DNA of 64,000 nt from assembly GCA_034401135.1 (NCBI GenBank), contig JAWZSP010000005.1:558001-622000 (forward strand). The letters run 5' to 3'. This stretch comes from Volutella citrinella. Its lineage: Eukaryota; Ascomycota; Sordariomycetes; Hypocreales; Nectriaceae. Below, piece after piece: positions 11,157 to 21,880 of this stretch. The position numbers were made by a program, and so were the translations under genes. The stretch's first letter is position 1; each line of letters opens with the position of its first letter. The notes beneath the pieces were generated by a model. That model ran no database searches and was not told the DNA's origin. It worked only from the letters and a program-made list of their open reading frames with translations.

Positions 11157-12166
11157 ATGGCCCCACGTAAGCGAACATCACAAGCCGCAGTAGTTGCGGA
11201 CGAGGAGCCACCTACAAAGAGGCGATCTCTCCGAAGCTCGGCGGCGCGGACACCCAAGGCCGTCGAGGAACCCACGGCACCAAAAGCAGCCCCGAAGACG
11301 AAGAAAGCACCCGCCAAGCCGCCCAAGGCCAAGTCTGACAATGAGAAGACTCCTGCTGCTGCTAAGCCCAAGGCAAAGGTTACTGAGAAGCCGAGTTCTG
11401 GGTCGCGAGCCAAGTCTGAGGATCCTGATGTGGACTCGATCCCCGCGCACAACCCAGATGCCCCCAGGCACGACGGGGAGTGGTACTGGCTGATGAAAGC
11501 TGAGCCCGAGACTCGGATGGAGAATGGAATTGACGTGAGATTTTCAATTGATGACCTCAGGGCAAAGGAGAAGCCCGAGGGCTGGGACGGTAAGCCTAGA
11601 CTATCAATGTTGCGGTGACACTTCAAGCTGACCTCTTCCAGGTATCAGGGCCTATCCAGGTTGGTAAATGATGGTCAGACTTGGATATTTCACTAACCAG
11701 TGTAGCCCGAAACCACATGCGGAACATGAACGCAGGCGACAAGGCCTTCTTCTATCATTCAAACTGCAAGGAGCCCGCCATTGTCGGCATCATGGAGATT
11801 GTCAAGGAGTACTCTGAGGACCGTAAGTTTGATCCCACAACCACCAAGAAAGGCGAGCATGTCGTAACAAGGCTTTTAGGAAGCGCCAGGCAGCCTGGGA
11901 CACCCTACTATGACCCGTCGTCTACCAAGGAGAAGCCCAAGTGGGACCTCGTGCACGTCGAGTTTCGCAAAAAGTTTGCTGTGAAGATCGGGTTGAAGGA
12001 GCTGAGGGAGCTGGGCAAGCCGGGGCAGCCGCTTGAGAACATGCAGATGCTGAAGCAGTCGAGGCTCAGTGTCAGCAGAGTCAGTAAGGATGAGTGGGAT
12101 GCGCTGTGCAAGCTGGCTGACCAGAAGGCCAAGGAGGCTGGCTTGAAGCACGAGGAGGGCAAGTGA
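11157..12166 (+). CDS. EVE-domain protein (THYN1-like)
   Basis: 303 residues. Exons 11157-11589, 11642-11659 and 11706-12166; the middle exon is only 18 nt, and both introns keep frame (phases 1 and 1). The N-terminal 100 residues are basic and Ala/Lys/Pro-rich (RKRTSQ, TKRRSLRSSAAR), looking like a nuclear, DNA-contacting tail. The EVE domain starts at WYWLMKAEPETR and continues through GIRAYPARNHMRNMNAGDKAFFYHS (split by the introns), IVGIMEIVKE and the PKWDLVHVEF strand. EVE is a PUA-like fold related to YTH, and human THYN1 is reported to bind modified cytosine. A role in reading modified bases is family knowledge, not shown here. Confidence 0.88.
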
Positions 12167-12554
12167 AGACGCAGTCCGGGCTTTGAACTTGGGAGTGAAA
12201 GCTGTTGTTGGCTTGTGCATTGGAAGACGAGCTTTTGTACGTAGAGTGTATTTTTGTGCTAATCGAGGCGTGTTATGTTATGTGCATGGCAAACTGCTCG
12301 GGGGACTCCAACCCGACCCTCCACCTTGAAGGCATCTTGACAACGTGAGTCACAATTGGCAAAGCGGGCCGAGACACTATGTTTGATAAGTCTGTTGTAA
12401 TGAAAGGCCTGCAACGCAAAAATACAAAGCTCATCGTGAGCCAGAATTTATCATCATCCGTGGAGCTGTACATCTATTCCCCCAGAGTCCAGCTCGTGTG
12501 CATCGCTAAGTTCTATTCATCGCTTCCGCTTCCGCCTCCCAAATCATCGACTCT
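12167..12554. other. Intergenic, convergent 3' ends
   Basis: 388 bp between the 3' ends of the EVE gene and the dioxygenase gene. Nothing recognisable beyond expected 3' UTRs. Confidence 0.5.
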
Positions 12555-13900
12555 CTACCTCCGCAACACACCAGCCGAGCTCGTCTCGTCCCTCGACTGC
12601 TTGAGGAACGGCACCAGCGTCGTGCCACCCGTGCCCGTCAGGTCCTCGCCGCCCTTGCGGGCCGAGGAGCTGGCCAGGTTCTCGCGCGAGCCGGCGGCGG
12701 CCTGGCGCGAGGGCAGGATGATGTAGCGGGTGACGATGCCGATGTGCTTGGTGCGGAAGCGGGTCAGCGAGTCTGTGGCGGCGACGTAGGCTTCACGCAG
12801 CTCGCGCTCCTCGTCGGTGGCATCCGACAGCATGGCCAGCTCGCGGATGCTGCCCATGCGCTCGGCGTGCACCAGGAACTTGCGGTGGCCGCCGGGCATG
12901 TAGTCGCGAACAATGTCGTGGTAGCTGCGCTCGCCGTCCTTGGGCGTGTTGTTCTTGGTCGGGACGTGCTCGACGCCGAGGACGAGGTCGAAGAACTGGA
13001 CCAGCGAGCTCTGGCCGTTGCTGCCGCCGCGGAGCTGCATCCACTCGCCCTTGCCGTTGCCCTCGTCGTAGAAGACGCCCCGGGGAAGGCCGGCGGCCTC
13101 CATGTTCTTGCTGCCGGCCAGGAACGGGCGGATCTTGTGGTAGAACTCCTGGCTGTCGCACTTTTCGTACATCCTCTCGAGCAGCTCGCCGACGCCGTCG
13201 ATGCACCTAGCCAACTTCCTCAGGCCGTCGATGATGACGGGGAAGTTCCTGGTCTTGACGGCCTGCATGGCCTCCATCATGGGGGGGATGATGGCGCCGG
13301 CCCTGGCCTCCATGGACACGCTGATGAGGAGAAACCATGACTCAGACTGGGTTCCGGTAAAGGTGTGGATGGTGTCGAGGTCTTCCAGGTTGGAGAAGTC
13401 GCTGCCCTTGCAGGAAAAGTTCCACAGGTTGGCGGCAGCATACGTGAGAACGGGAGGGAGCTCAAAGTGCCTGGCAACCTCGAGGAAGGGAACTGAGATT
13501 TGCGGGGGGAGAACCTGCGAGGTGTGTGAGCATCGCGAGCCAGAGTCTAAGACATGTGTCGTCACTTGGGTCAGAAGGTCCATACCTCTTTGGGCTTGTC
13601 GCCACCCCAGACATAGGCATGCGTCATAAAGGCCAAGACGCTGTAGGCTCTCCGCCATTCCGGCTCTGAGCACAGTCGCGACGTCGAGAGCAGAGGCAGG
13701 GTGTCGATTGCGCGGCGGACGACATCGTTGTCAATGAGCACGGCCAGGTGGTGGGCTACCAAGTCCCACGGCTCGTAGTACGAGTCGGGGAAGTACCTCA
13801 GCGGGTTCTCGCCCGGCAGAAAGGCATTCTTGGAGACGGAGAAGTTGTCCAGCTCGTCCGAGACGTTGATCTGGTTCTGGGTCATGGCGTGGGGAGACAT
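12555..13900 (-). CDS. bna2: Indoleamine 2,3-dioxygenase
   Basis: Heme dioxygenase opening the indole ring of tryptophan to N-formylkynurenine, first step of the kynurenine pathway. 424 residues. Exons (minus strand) 13900-13586 and 13514-12555; intron phase 0 with gtatgg donor. Family signatures: LPPQISVPFLEVARHF, ESWFLLISVSMEARAGAIIP (the Ser and helix lining the heme pocket), and the proximal-heme His315 in MPGGHRKFL. Length and motif order match fungal IDO. The C-terminal 35 residues are Ser/Thr/Arg-rich tail. A kynureninase gene starts 676 bp away on the other strand, giving the pair a shared promoter. The start is the ATG before SPHAMTQNQ; a second ATG five codons later is possible. Confidence 0.93.
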
Positions 13901-14576
13901 GGTGGGCAAGAGACTGGATGAACGAATGCTGGCTAAGTGACAGACGAGCAGAGGATGGGAATGGCTTGGAACGGGAATGGCAAACTTGGGTCCAAGAGGC
14001 CGGCCTTTTCTATCATTGTCGACTAGTCTGGCTCAGGTTCCGAAGTCTGGGACGGGGGACCCCTTACAGTGTTCGGACCGGATGGGCTGGGGCCGCCCAG
14101 CGCAAAAAAAGCCTCCTCGGTTCCGCGCCCTTGATCAGCTTTGCTTCGGCAAAAAGACCGTCATGGAACATCCAAAATGACAGGTCGCAACCAATCAGGC
14201 GGCGGCGGGTGTTTGAAACAGGCAAAGCGGCGGCGCCTGGGGTCCGGATCGGTGGCGCGGGAGGACGAGGAGGGGGGGGAGGGGGAAGAGGAGGGAGACA
14301 ACTTCGGATGCGGGATGCGGAACTTCGGATGCGGATCCCCACACCCACAATCAAGGACGGACGGGACATGCGCATGGCAGAGATCCGAAAGATGCACGGC
14401 GCACGGCACTTGGTTTTTATGCTCCGGCTCTGCAGCCGAGACGCACACCCGACAGGGCTGGGCCGGCAACATAAAGTGACCACTTTCAAGCCCCCCCCCA
14501 GCCAGCTCTCGTACGATTTTTCCAAGTCAAGCTCTTTTTATTATTCCTTGTCCATCCTGCACCATCCGCTAACACA
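13901..14576. promoter_or_regulatory. Shared divergent promoter of the dioxygenase and kynureninase genes
   Basis: 676 bp with no gene. It carries a G-rich tract near 14270-14285, a pair of direct repeats at 14300-14334, and a T-rich stretch close to the kynureninase start. Head-to-head placement of two genes of one pathway suggests common control. Confidence 0.6.
14300..14334 (+). repeat. Two direct copies of AACTTCGGATGCGG
   Basis: Identical 14-bp copies begin at 14300 and 14321, a 21-bp period (two helical turns), with a partial third GGGATGCGG between them. The TTCGG and CGG content resembles a half-site for a zinc-cluster regulator. Located centrally in the shared promoter. Confidence 0.7.
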
Positions 14577-16145
14577 ATGGAATTGTCGTCATTTGTCGAG
14601 CGTCTTCGCAGTGGGGCCGCGCCCAAGTTTCCCTCCGACGCCAACTCGCTGGCCTTTGCCCAGACGCTGGACGACCAGGACTCGCTGAGCCATCTGCGCG
14701 ACGAGTTTATCCTGCCGACCAAGGCGTCGCTGAAGAAGAAGGCCCTTACTTCTATTACTGGTATGTTGCTGTGGCTCGTGGTGATGTGCATCTGCTGATG
14801 ATGCAAAGGGTCGACATCAAATGGTCACGCCAACGGCACCAACGGCCACACCAATGGCACTAATGGCGTCAATGGCAGCGCTACCAATGGCCAGGCCTCT
14901 GAAGACGACGTGGGCATCTACTTTGTCGGCAACTCCCTCGGCGCCCAGCCCAAGGCCGTCCGAGAGTACCTCAACGCCCAGCTCGAGACGTGGGCGTCCA
15001 TCGGCGTCAACGGCCACTTCTCGTCGTTTGACAACTCCCCTCTCACGGCCTGGCAAGACCTCGCCGAGGACTGCGCCATCAAGTCGACGGACCTCGTGGG
15101 CGCGTCGGCCAGCGAGATTGTCATCATGAACACGCTGACGGCCAACCTGCACCTGATGATGGCCAGCTTCTACAAGCCCAACGAGAAGCGGCACAAGATC
15201 ATCCTCGAGTGGAAGCCCTTCCCCAGCGACCACTACGCCATCGAGAGCCAGATTGTGTGGCACGGCCTGGACCCGGAGCGCAGCATGGTCAAGATCCAGC
15301 CCGACGACAACTGCCTCATCCCCACGGAGCGCATCCTGGCCACGATTGACGAGCACGCCGACGACACGGCCCTCATCCTGCTGCCCGGCATCCAGTACTA
15401 CTCGGGCCAGCTCTTCGACATCCCCAAGATCACTGCCTACGCCCAGGCCAAGGGCATCGTCGTCGGCTGGGACCTGGCCCACGCCGCCGGCAACGTCGAG
15501 CTCAAGCTGCACGACTGGGGCGTCGACTTCGCCTGCTGGTGCACCTACAAGTACATCAACGCCGGCCCGGGCTCCATCTCGGGTGCCTTTGTGCACGATA
15601 AGCACGGCCGCGTCGAGTGGCCCGCCGGCGCCGACAGGCCCACGTATCGTCCGCGCCTCATGGGCTGGTACGGCGGCGACAAGAGCGTGCGCTTCAACAT
15701 GGACAACAAGTTCGTCCCCACGGCCGGCGCTGGTGGCTTCCAGGTCTCCAACCCCTCGGCCATCGACCTCGCCAGCCTTTCGGGTGCCCTGTCCGTCTTC
15801 AACAAGACGAGCATGCGCGACCTGCGCTCCAAGGCCCTCGTCCTGACCGCCTACGCTGAGTACCTCCTCGACGGCATCCTCGCCGACTCTTCTGATCAAG
15901 TGCCGCTCTTCACCGTCCTCACGCCCCGGGATCCCGCCCAGCGCGGTACCCAGCTCAGTGTGCTGCTCAGGGACGGCCTGCTGGAGAGCGTGAGCGCCGC
16001 CCTCGAGGAGAACGCCGTGCTCTGCGATAAGCGCAAGCCAGGTGTCATCCGCGTTGCCCCCGTGCCGCTGTACTCACGGTTCGAGGATGTGTGGAGGTTC
16101 ATGCAGGTGTTGCGGACGGCGCTGGGCCTGGCAGAGGCCAAGTAG
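14577..16145 (+). CDS. bna5: Kynureninase
   Basis: PLP enzyme cleaving kynurenine or 3-hydroxykynurenine to anthranilate or 3-hydroxyanthranilate plus alanine; cytosolic. 506 residues from exons 14577-14760 and 14809-16145 (intron phase 1, gtatgt...caaag). Class V aminotransferase fold. The PLP lysine is Lys309 in [24 protein letters not shown] is the N-terminal kynureninase motif, [10 protein letters not shown] binds the cofactor, and [10 protein letters not shown] and GFQVSNPS follow. Residues 62-90 form an Asn-Gly repeat insert ([17 protein letters not shown]) immediately after the intron, absent from most kynureninases and probably a flexible surface loop. Divergent partner: indoleamine dioxygenase. 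Confidence 0.95.
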
Positions 16146-16304
16146 TTGATGAATTTACGAATAATGAAGCGGTTGGGATGAGTAGATTGTATTACATTGG
16201 TTTCTTTGTGGTAGATCAGATTGATATTCGCGAAAATATTTCTCATCTTTTAATTCTGGCACCTTTCAAATGTGATTCTCGCCTTGCACAAGTAGAACCG
16301 CACA

Positions 16305-17984
16305 TCAAAGGCCGCGGAACTTGACTTCGAGGGCCCTGAACGGGATATACAGAAGAGCAGTCACAACCAGGGCAGCCTCAAAGCCAATGTCACCAGTGTG
16401 CTCGGCAATCGGTCCCACAAACCAGACTTGGCTCATGCAAGGAACGACGAGTCCAAAGCTCAGCACGGCAGCACCCAGAGCAGCGAGGCCAGATGGTAGT
16501 CGACTTGCCGTCTCCCATGCCGTGAGGTCGTAGTTCTCAACGTCGCCCTTTCGAAAGATGAGGTGCTCAGGGATAATCACAGCGATGAAACACGAGGGCC
16601 AGTAGCTGATGATTCCCAGGAAGTTGTTGAGCGAGTCGAGGAACGACGCAGCTACCTTGATGCCGACAGGGATGATGATGGCAATGGCAATGGCCGTAAA
16701 GATGACTCTGGGAACTCTGATGCGAGCCAGGTATAGAAGGGCCTGCAGGTTGAGCGTCAACGCGTAGATTGAGCCGGTTGCGTTGGCTAGGTTGCTAAAC
16801 GCAAGCAGGACAAGCAGGAACTTGCCAAAGCCCTTTGAAGGCTCAAGCATGGCACCCAACACGCCTCCGACGCTGTTGGTTTGGTATCCCTCCTCCCAGG
16901 CTGGAACATTGGGGACGGCGCCACCAATGGCTGCACCGAGGATCATTAGAGGGACAGCTCCGACAAACAGGCCGATGTACGAAGGGACGAAGATAGAGGA
17001 TCTGACATTTATTAGCCATAACTTATAAGCGTCTCTCAGGGCCCTTCCGGCTTACCTTTTCGAACGACGGTCAAAGTATATGGTAAAGTCACTCGCAATG
17101 GCTGACCACGGGAGGAAGAACCCAGCAATAATGGCCGCAAAGCTCAAAACAGTCGCCGCTGTGGCCGGCTCCGTTTCGACCTGCTTGTGCAAGTGCTTGC
17201 CGCCGCAGCCCGTGGCCGTGAGCATGCCAACGAAGGTCGGGATCCAGGCATACAGGTCAAACTGGTGGATCCACCGGGACCCGAAGAAGATGAGGACAAG
17301 ACACAACAACGCGATTATGACGATTCCGACGTTGACGGAGACGCTACCGGGGTTGACGCTCGCAAGAGCCTGGCCGCCGAGGATGCTGCCAACGATGCCG
17401 TAGCCCGCAAGTGTGGCGAGATTCAAAATTAAGGGCACGGCACTCCCATAGAGGCTGTAGCCGTATATCAGTCAGAATGTGGTCCTGTCACAAGAGCCAT
17501 GGATGAGGAGAGAGACTGACCCAAAAGCGTAGCGTGCGTGGATCATCTGGCGGAGACCAAGCTTGACGCCCATCAGGGAGACAAATGGCGCAGACAACGC
17601 CGTAATGAGCCCAAAGAAGATGATGATGAGGGCAGCATCGCGTAAGCCGAGGCCAAAGCTGAGGGTGCCCGACATTCCGGTAGAAACGCTATGAGTTGCA
17701 CGGTCAGCCTCATTCCACAACGGCAATATGGCCGCAACTCACGCAATCAGGTTGAAGTTCATCGTGAACCACAGCGTGCTCAGATTGATGTATCGGCGGT
17801 CTGTCTGCTCCTCAGCCGCGACGGGCTCGTTGCCGTGCAGCTCGACGCCAAACTGCGCCAGTCTTCGCCACAGAGACGCGAGGCGGCCCTGCTTGACGTC
17901 GGTGGACTCGTCGACGCGGTCAAGCTGCGGCTCCGGTGTCGGCTTCATCTCGCCAGAGTCTCTGAGGTCAGCAGACTTGTCCAT
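16305..17984 (-). CDS. Fcy2-type NCS1 permease for purine/cytosine-like bases
   Basis: Membrane proton symporter of the nucleobase:cation symporter-1 family, Fcy2 branch. 501 residues in four exons: 17984-17743, 17688-17521, 17454-17056 and 17001-16305, all junctions keeping frame. The cytoplasmic N-terminus (about 75 residues, Asp/Glu-rich) leads into VELHGNEPV and the TM1 motif NLSTLWFTMNFNLIA. About 12 membrane helices follow, with ALSAPFVSLMGVKLGLRQMIHARYAFG and PWSAIASDFTIYFDRR typical of Fcy2. The frame is open upstream of 17984 but has no ATG. It is head to head with an amidohydrolase gene across a GATA-rich promoter, which fits import of a nitrogen-rich base that the neighbour deaminates. 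Exact substrate unknown. Confidence 0.9.
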
Positions 17985-18689
17985 CTGGATGCTGGCGGGT
18001 GAAATATGAGCGAGAATAGCGGGATGCGAGGGTGGGCGGTTTGATATCGTCCTGGGCGCTCCACAGTCGTCTGGGAAGTGGTCCAAGGGGTCGTGTATTT
18101 ATATCCGCTCATGAAATTGTGTCGGCCGTCTCATCTTATCTCGAGATAAGGACCTGGCAAACCCGGGATGCCGCTATCTCCACTCGAGAACGCTCGAAAT
18201 GAGGCCCACGTCAGGTCGAATTGCGCCCGTTGTGAATTTCCGACAAGCTGGACAAGACGCGAAAGTCCTAATAGACGGAATCGTGAACGGATGAGCCTAA
18301 AAAGCTTGGCATGAACGGGAGGAACAGACCAGAGATGGTGTGCTCAAATCTTATCCCTCAAAAATCTGGGCGATAAGAGGCGGGGCTATTCCCAATAGGG
18401 AATGAATAGACCACGAATATGACATTATCTTTGCGGCATCTTGATAAGGGATGTTATCAGACATTCTGTTGGACTGGATGCGGACTAAGCCTGAACGGGA
18501 AAGAATAGACCAGTGTAACATGGCATCCACCCTCCCGCAGTCATGGGAGTGATCAACCGGTCACAGGATTCATTTGGCGGGGGCGATGAGACACAGGATA
18601 TAAATACCAGAGCCAAAACTTGCTCTGGAATTGATCCACACTCCTGGGAGAGGTATGTGTCTCTCCTAACCATCCTCACATTTGCCAGC
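17985..18689. promoter_or_regulatory. Divergent permease/amidohydrolase promoter with clustered GATA sites
   Basis: 705 bp without a gene. Seven matches to the AreA/Nit-2 consensus HGATAR (either strand) lie within about 325 bp: two in the palindrome at 18135-18150, then at 18174, 18371, 18425, 18442 and 18454. A TATA-like TATTTATAT at about 18093 sits 110 bp before the permease ATG, and GATATAAATA at about 18597 sits 90 bp before the amidohydrolase ATG. Clustered GATA sites are the hallmark of nitrogen-metabolite control in filamentous fungi. Confidence 0.75.
18135..18150. promoter_or_regulatory. Perfect 16-bp palindrome CTTATCTCGAGATAAG
   Basis: Two inverted GATA sites (TTATCT and AGATAA) back to back around a CTCGAG core, an exact inverted repeat. 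A likely strong GATA-factor site serving both flanking genes. Confidence 0.8.
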
Positions 18690-20088
18690 ATGTCCCGGAT
18701 CGTCATCTACAATACCACCGTCCTGTGTCTCGATGACGAGGATCATTTCTGCTACCCCGGCACCGTGGAGATAGCCGGCGACAAGATTGAAAAGGTCTAT
18801 CACGGCAGTCCGAGTGAAGATCTTCTCAATGATTCATCGGTGACACTGATTGATGGTACCGACAAGCTAGTCATGCCCGGCTTTGTGGACCTCCATTTCC
18901 ACACCTCAGTAGCTAAGGTACGGCACTCTTGCAGACCCAAGGGCAAATTGCTAACAACTACAGGGCTTCGGGGATGAACTCCCGCTCAAAGAGTATCTTG
19001 ACGAAGTGTGGTATCCCAGCGTTCGGGCGCTAACGAAGGAGCGTGCCTTCACCGGCGCCCTGCACTCGTACTGCACGGCCATAAAGTCCGGTACCACCAC
19101 CGTCAACGACATGTACCGATTCGTAGGGTCTCTTGCCGACGCCGCCAGCAAGATTGGGATCCGGGCCGTGCTTAGCAATGAGGTAGCCCTACCGGAACAC
19201 AAGCTAGACCTCATCCAAGACAACGAGGTCTCATTCACCGAGAATGACGGCAGAGACTCAGGCCGCATCAAGGTGTGGATGGGCCACGAATGGATCTGCA
19301 CATCCAACCCGGAGCTCATGACACAGGTCGGCCAGATGAAGAAGAAGCTGGGTACGGGGCTGCACATCCACCTGTGCGAGTCGACCGAGGAAGTCGGCGA
19401 CACCATGGCCAAGTACGGCAAGACGCCCGTCGAGATTGCCCACGAGACGGGGTGTCTCGGCCCAGACACCGTGGCCGCCCACTGCGTGCACCTCACAGAC
19501 AGGGACATTGCGCTCCTCGCTGAGACGGGGACCTCTGTCTCGTACGACCCGGGCTCCAACGCCAAGCTGGGCAACGGCGTGGTGCGGCTACAAGACCTAC
19601 TGGCCGCGGGCGTTAACGTCGGCATGGGCATCGACGCCTTCGAGTGCGAGAACAGCCCCGACATGTTTGAGCTCATGAAGTTCGGCTCCCTCATCCAGCG
19701 GGCTCTTCACAGGGACGCGTCCCTAGCCAAGCCGCGCGACATCCTCCGCATGGCGACACGCAACGGCGCCAAGGCGCTGGGCATCGACGCGGGCGTCATT
19801 CGACCCGGCAGCAAGGCCGACGTCATCGTCGTGGACCTCACCAAGAACCAAATGTTCACGCCGCTGCTCAAGGAGCCCGGAAAGCGCAAGTTGATGCTGG
19901 AGAGTCACCTGGTGTTTGGGTGCAATGGCTCGGCGGTGCAGCACTCCATCATAGATGGCAAGTTGGTGATGAAGGACTTCAAGGTGGTGGCTTTGGATGA
20001 GGAGCAGCTGAGAAGGGACATGGACGCCATGTTTGAGGAAATTTCGGTCGAGATGAAGGACCTCGTGATGGATAGCGCTGCTGTCTAG
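18690..20088 (+). CDS. COG0402 amidohydrolase (cytosine/guanine/triazine-type deaminase)
   Basis: Metal-dependent deaminase or hydrolase of the amidohydrolase superfamily, 450 residues. Exons 18690-18917 and 18964-20088; 46-nt intron in phase 0. Expected zinc ligands are all present: His69 and His71 (DLHFHTS), His212 (HIHLCES) and Asp300 (GMGIDAFE), with Glu215 and His249 (AAHCVH) as the catalytic or substrate residues. The C-terminal GVIRPGSKADVIVVDL strand closes the composite beta domain. Closest general types are guanine deaminase, methylthioadenosine/SAH deaminase, 8-oxoguanine deaminase and TrzN/AtzA; sequence alone does not separate these. Divergent from a base permease and 54 bp tail-to-tail from a Zn2Cys6 regulator. 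Confidence 0.9.
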
Positions 20089-20142
20089 TCATGGAAAATC
20101 AGGAGTGCGGGTTTAGCCTCGTAAAATACCATGATGCTGGAG

Positions 20143-21880
20143 TCAATACAAAATGATGTCGACGTTCTTGTCTGACAGCGACTGTTAGTCAGTCGGTAGA
20201 TAATTGAATACGGCAGTTCTTACCAGCAAAAGTCTCCCAAGAGCAGTTGACTTCTGATTCACCGTGCTCGTCTCGATGCGCCCAAAGCCTCTCCAACGCT
20301 TGCAGGCTGCTCTTGACGCTGTTGATTCCGTAACGATCGGCCATTCTGTTGAGCAGAGTCGCCACCCGCTGTCTGTTCGTCGTCGTCGTGGCGCCACAGC
20401 CAGCAGAGAAGAGAGGAAACAGGAGCACAATGCCTGGACATGGTCCATCGAGGAACTCCACGGTGGATAGCAGAGACAGCACTCGGTTCACAATACCCTG
20501 AATCTCGTCTGATGAGGGCAGGAGCTTGCGGATCCGGAGGTGTAAATGGAGGATTGCTGCCTCGTGGTACGCTTGGTTGATGCGTAGGTATTCATCTCGC
20601 CGAGCTGCCGGAATATCGGAGAGGATATCTAGTTCAGGTTCAAGACATCCCCAATCCTTGCCCCTCAACCTGTGGATGAGTTGCGACATCTTGCCCTCGG
20701 ACTCTGGTGGCTGCGGAAGAAATGCTCTGGCGTTTGGCACATCTCGCTCTCTCAATAGTGAACCAATCTCAAGGAAAGACTTGGTGAGATCAGAAGAATA
20801 GGCTGTAAACTCATCAATATGTCGTGTTCTCCCTATTAACCGCAAGGCTTGTCGGGAAGCAGTCTCTGACGGAGGTCGGCCAGACAAGTTGGCCAAGGCC
20901 ACGACAGAAACGAAACACCGCGCAATAAAGTCCCTCGTAGAGTTCTGTGGCACGACACTCCACTCTGTCGGATCCTGGCTCAGCAGCGCACCCGCGCCTT
21001 CGAGGTGCGACCTCCAGGGATGGGACGCATCTCCGCCTGCAATGATGCCCGAGTAGCACAGCATCAGCGCGCTAGCCAAGGTGGCCTCGATAGGCGACGA
21101 CCCTGCCGTATGGCACAGCTTCGACCGGAGCTGGTTCGTAGCCACCATCTGCAGAAAGGCCAGCTGCTTCGAGTCCTGCCTGAGCCCGGCGGCGGCTCGA
21201 TGGACTGCCGCGAGGCTGAGCACCGACGCCATGACGTGCGAGTTCCCCACGGCGAGCGGCACAAACGTGGCGTGGAAGACGTTCCTGACGGCGCTGTCGC
21301 AGGAGAAAGAGTCGACGGCGTGCATAAAGTAGTCGAGGAGAGCCTTGTACTCGGGTGGCAGTTCAGGGGTCGTGCTTATCGGCTTTGCAACAGATATCTG
21401 GCCACTGACGTCCGTTTCTGGCAAGCTGGTAGAAGAATCATGGGCTTCCCATGCTGTTGCCTCTGCTGTGCCCAATTCGACTTCATGCTGAGCTGCTAAT
21501 GCAGCTGGTTCCAAGACCCCGTAAACAAAAGGCCGTCTTATCGGAGTAACTACTGTCCCTTGGCTCATCAGCAAAGCAACCAGAGCCAGATTGAGATTAT
21601 GCCGGCACACACCATTCTCACCATCTTGCTGCGAGGGGATCTGAACCACCGACACGCTCTTCTCATCCGACATGCATTGACCGAATTTGGATCTTGAAAA
21701 CGGACGGCCGCCCCATTGGATGCGAAGCCCGTAGCGACATGTCCGGCGCTTCTTAACACAAAGCCCGCATGTTGGTTGCTGCTCGTCGCACTTTCGGTGA
21801 TGCTCCCGGCACGGTAGGCAACCCGACCGCGATCTCGGGTCGTTCTTGGTCCTTGCCATGATTGACTGCGGATTAGGCAT
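20143..21880 (-). CDS. Zn2Cys6 transcription factor
   Basis: Fungal binuclear zinc-cluster regulator, 561 residues. Exons 21880-20224 and 20171-20143; the last exon is 29 nt. Without it the frame would run on past a good donor (gtaaga at 20223) into an unrelated tail. With it the protein ends WETFADKNVDIILY, the W..F...G..IL-type ending common in this family. Zn cluster: Cys21, 24, 31, 38, 41 and 48 (C-x2-C-x6-C-x6-C-x2-C-x6-C). The rest fits the Fungal_trans_2 (DUF3468) type. The first ATG (21880) is seven codons before a second one. It ends 54 bp from the amidohydrolase stop, so it is probably the pathway regulator of the adjacent permease/deaminase pair; that link is inference. Confidence 0.88.

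Noticed and set aside
10847..11626. 259-codon minus-strand frame over the EVE gene start
   Set aside because: Shadow of the Ala/Lys-rich N-terminus of the EVE protein; no motif.
14817..15899. 360-codon minus-strand frame opposite kynureninase
   Set aside because: Antisense shadow of strongly biased codons; the plus strand encodes a clear enzyme with its PLP lysine.
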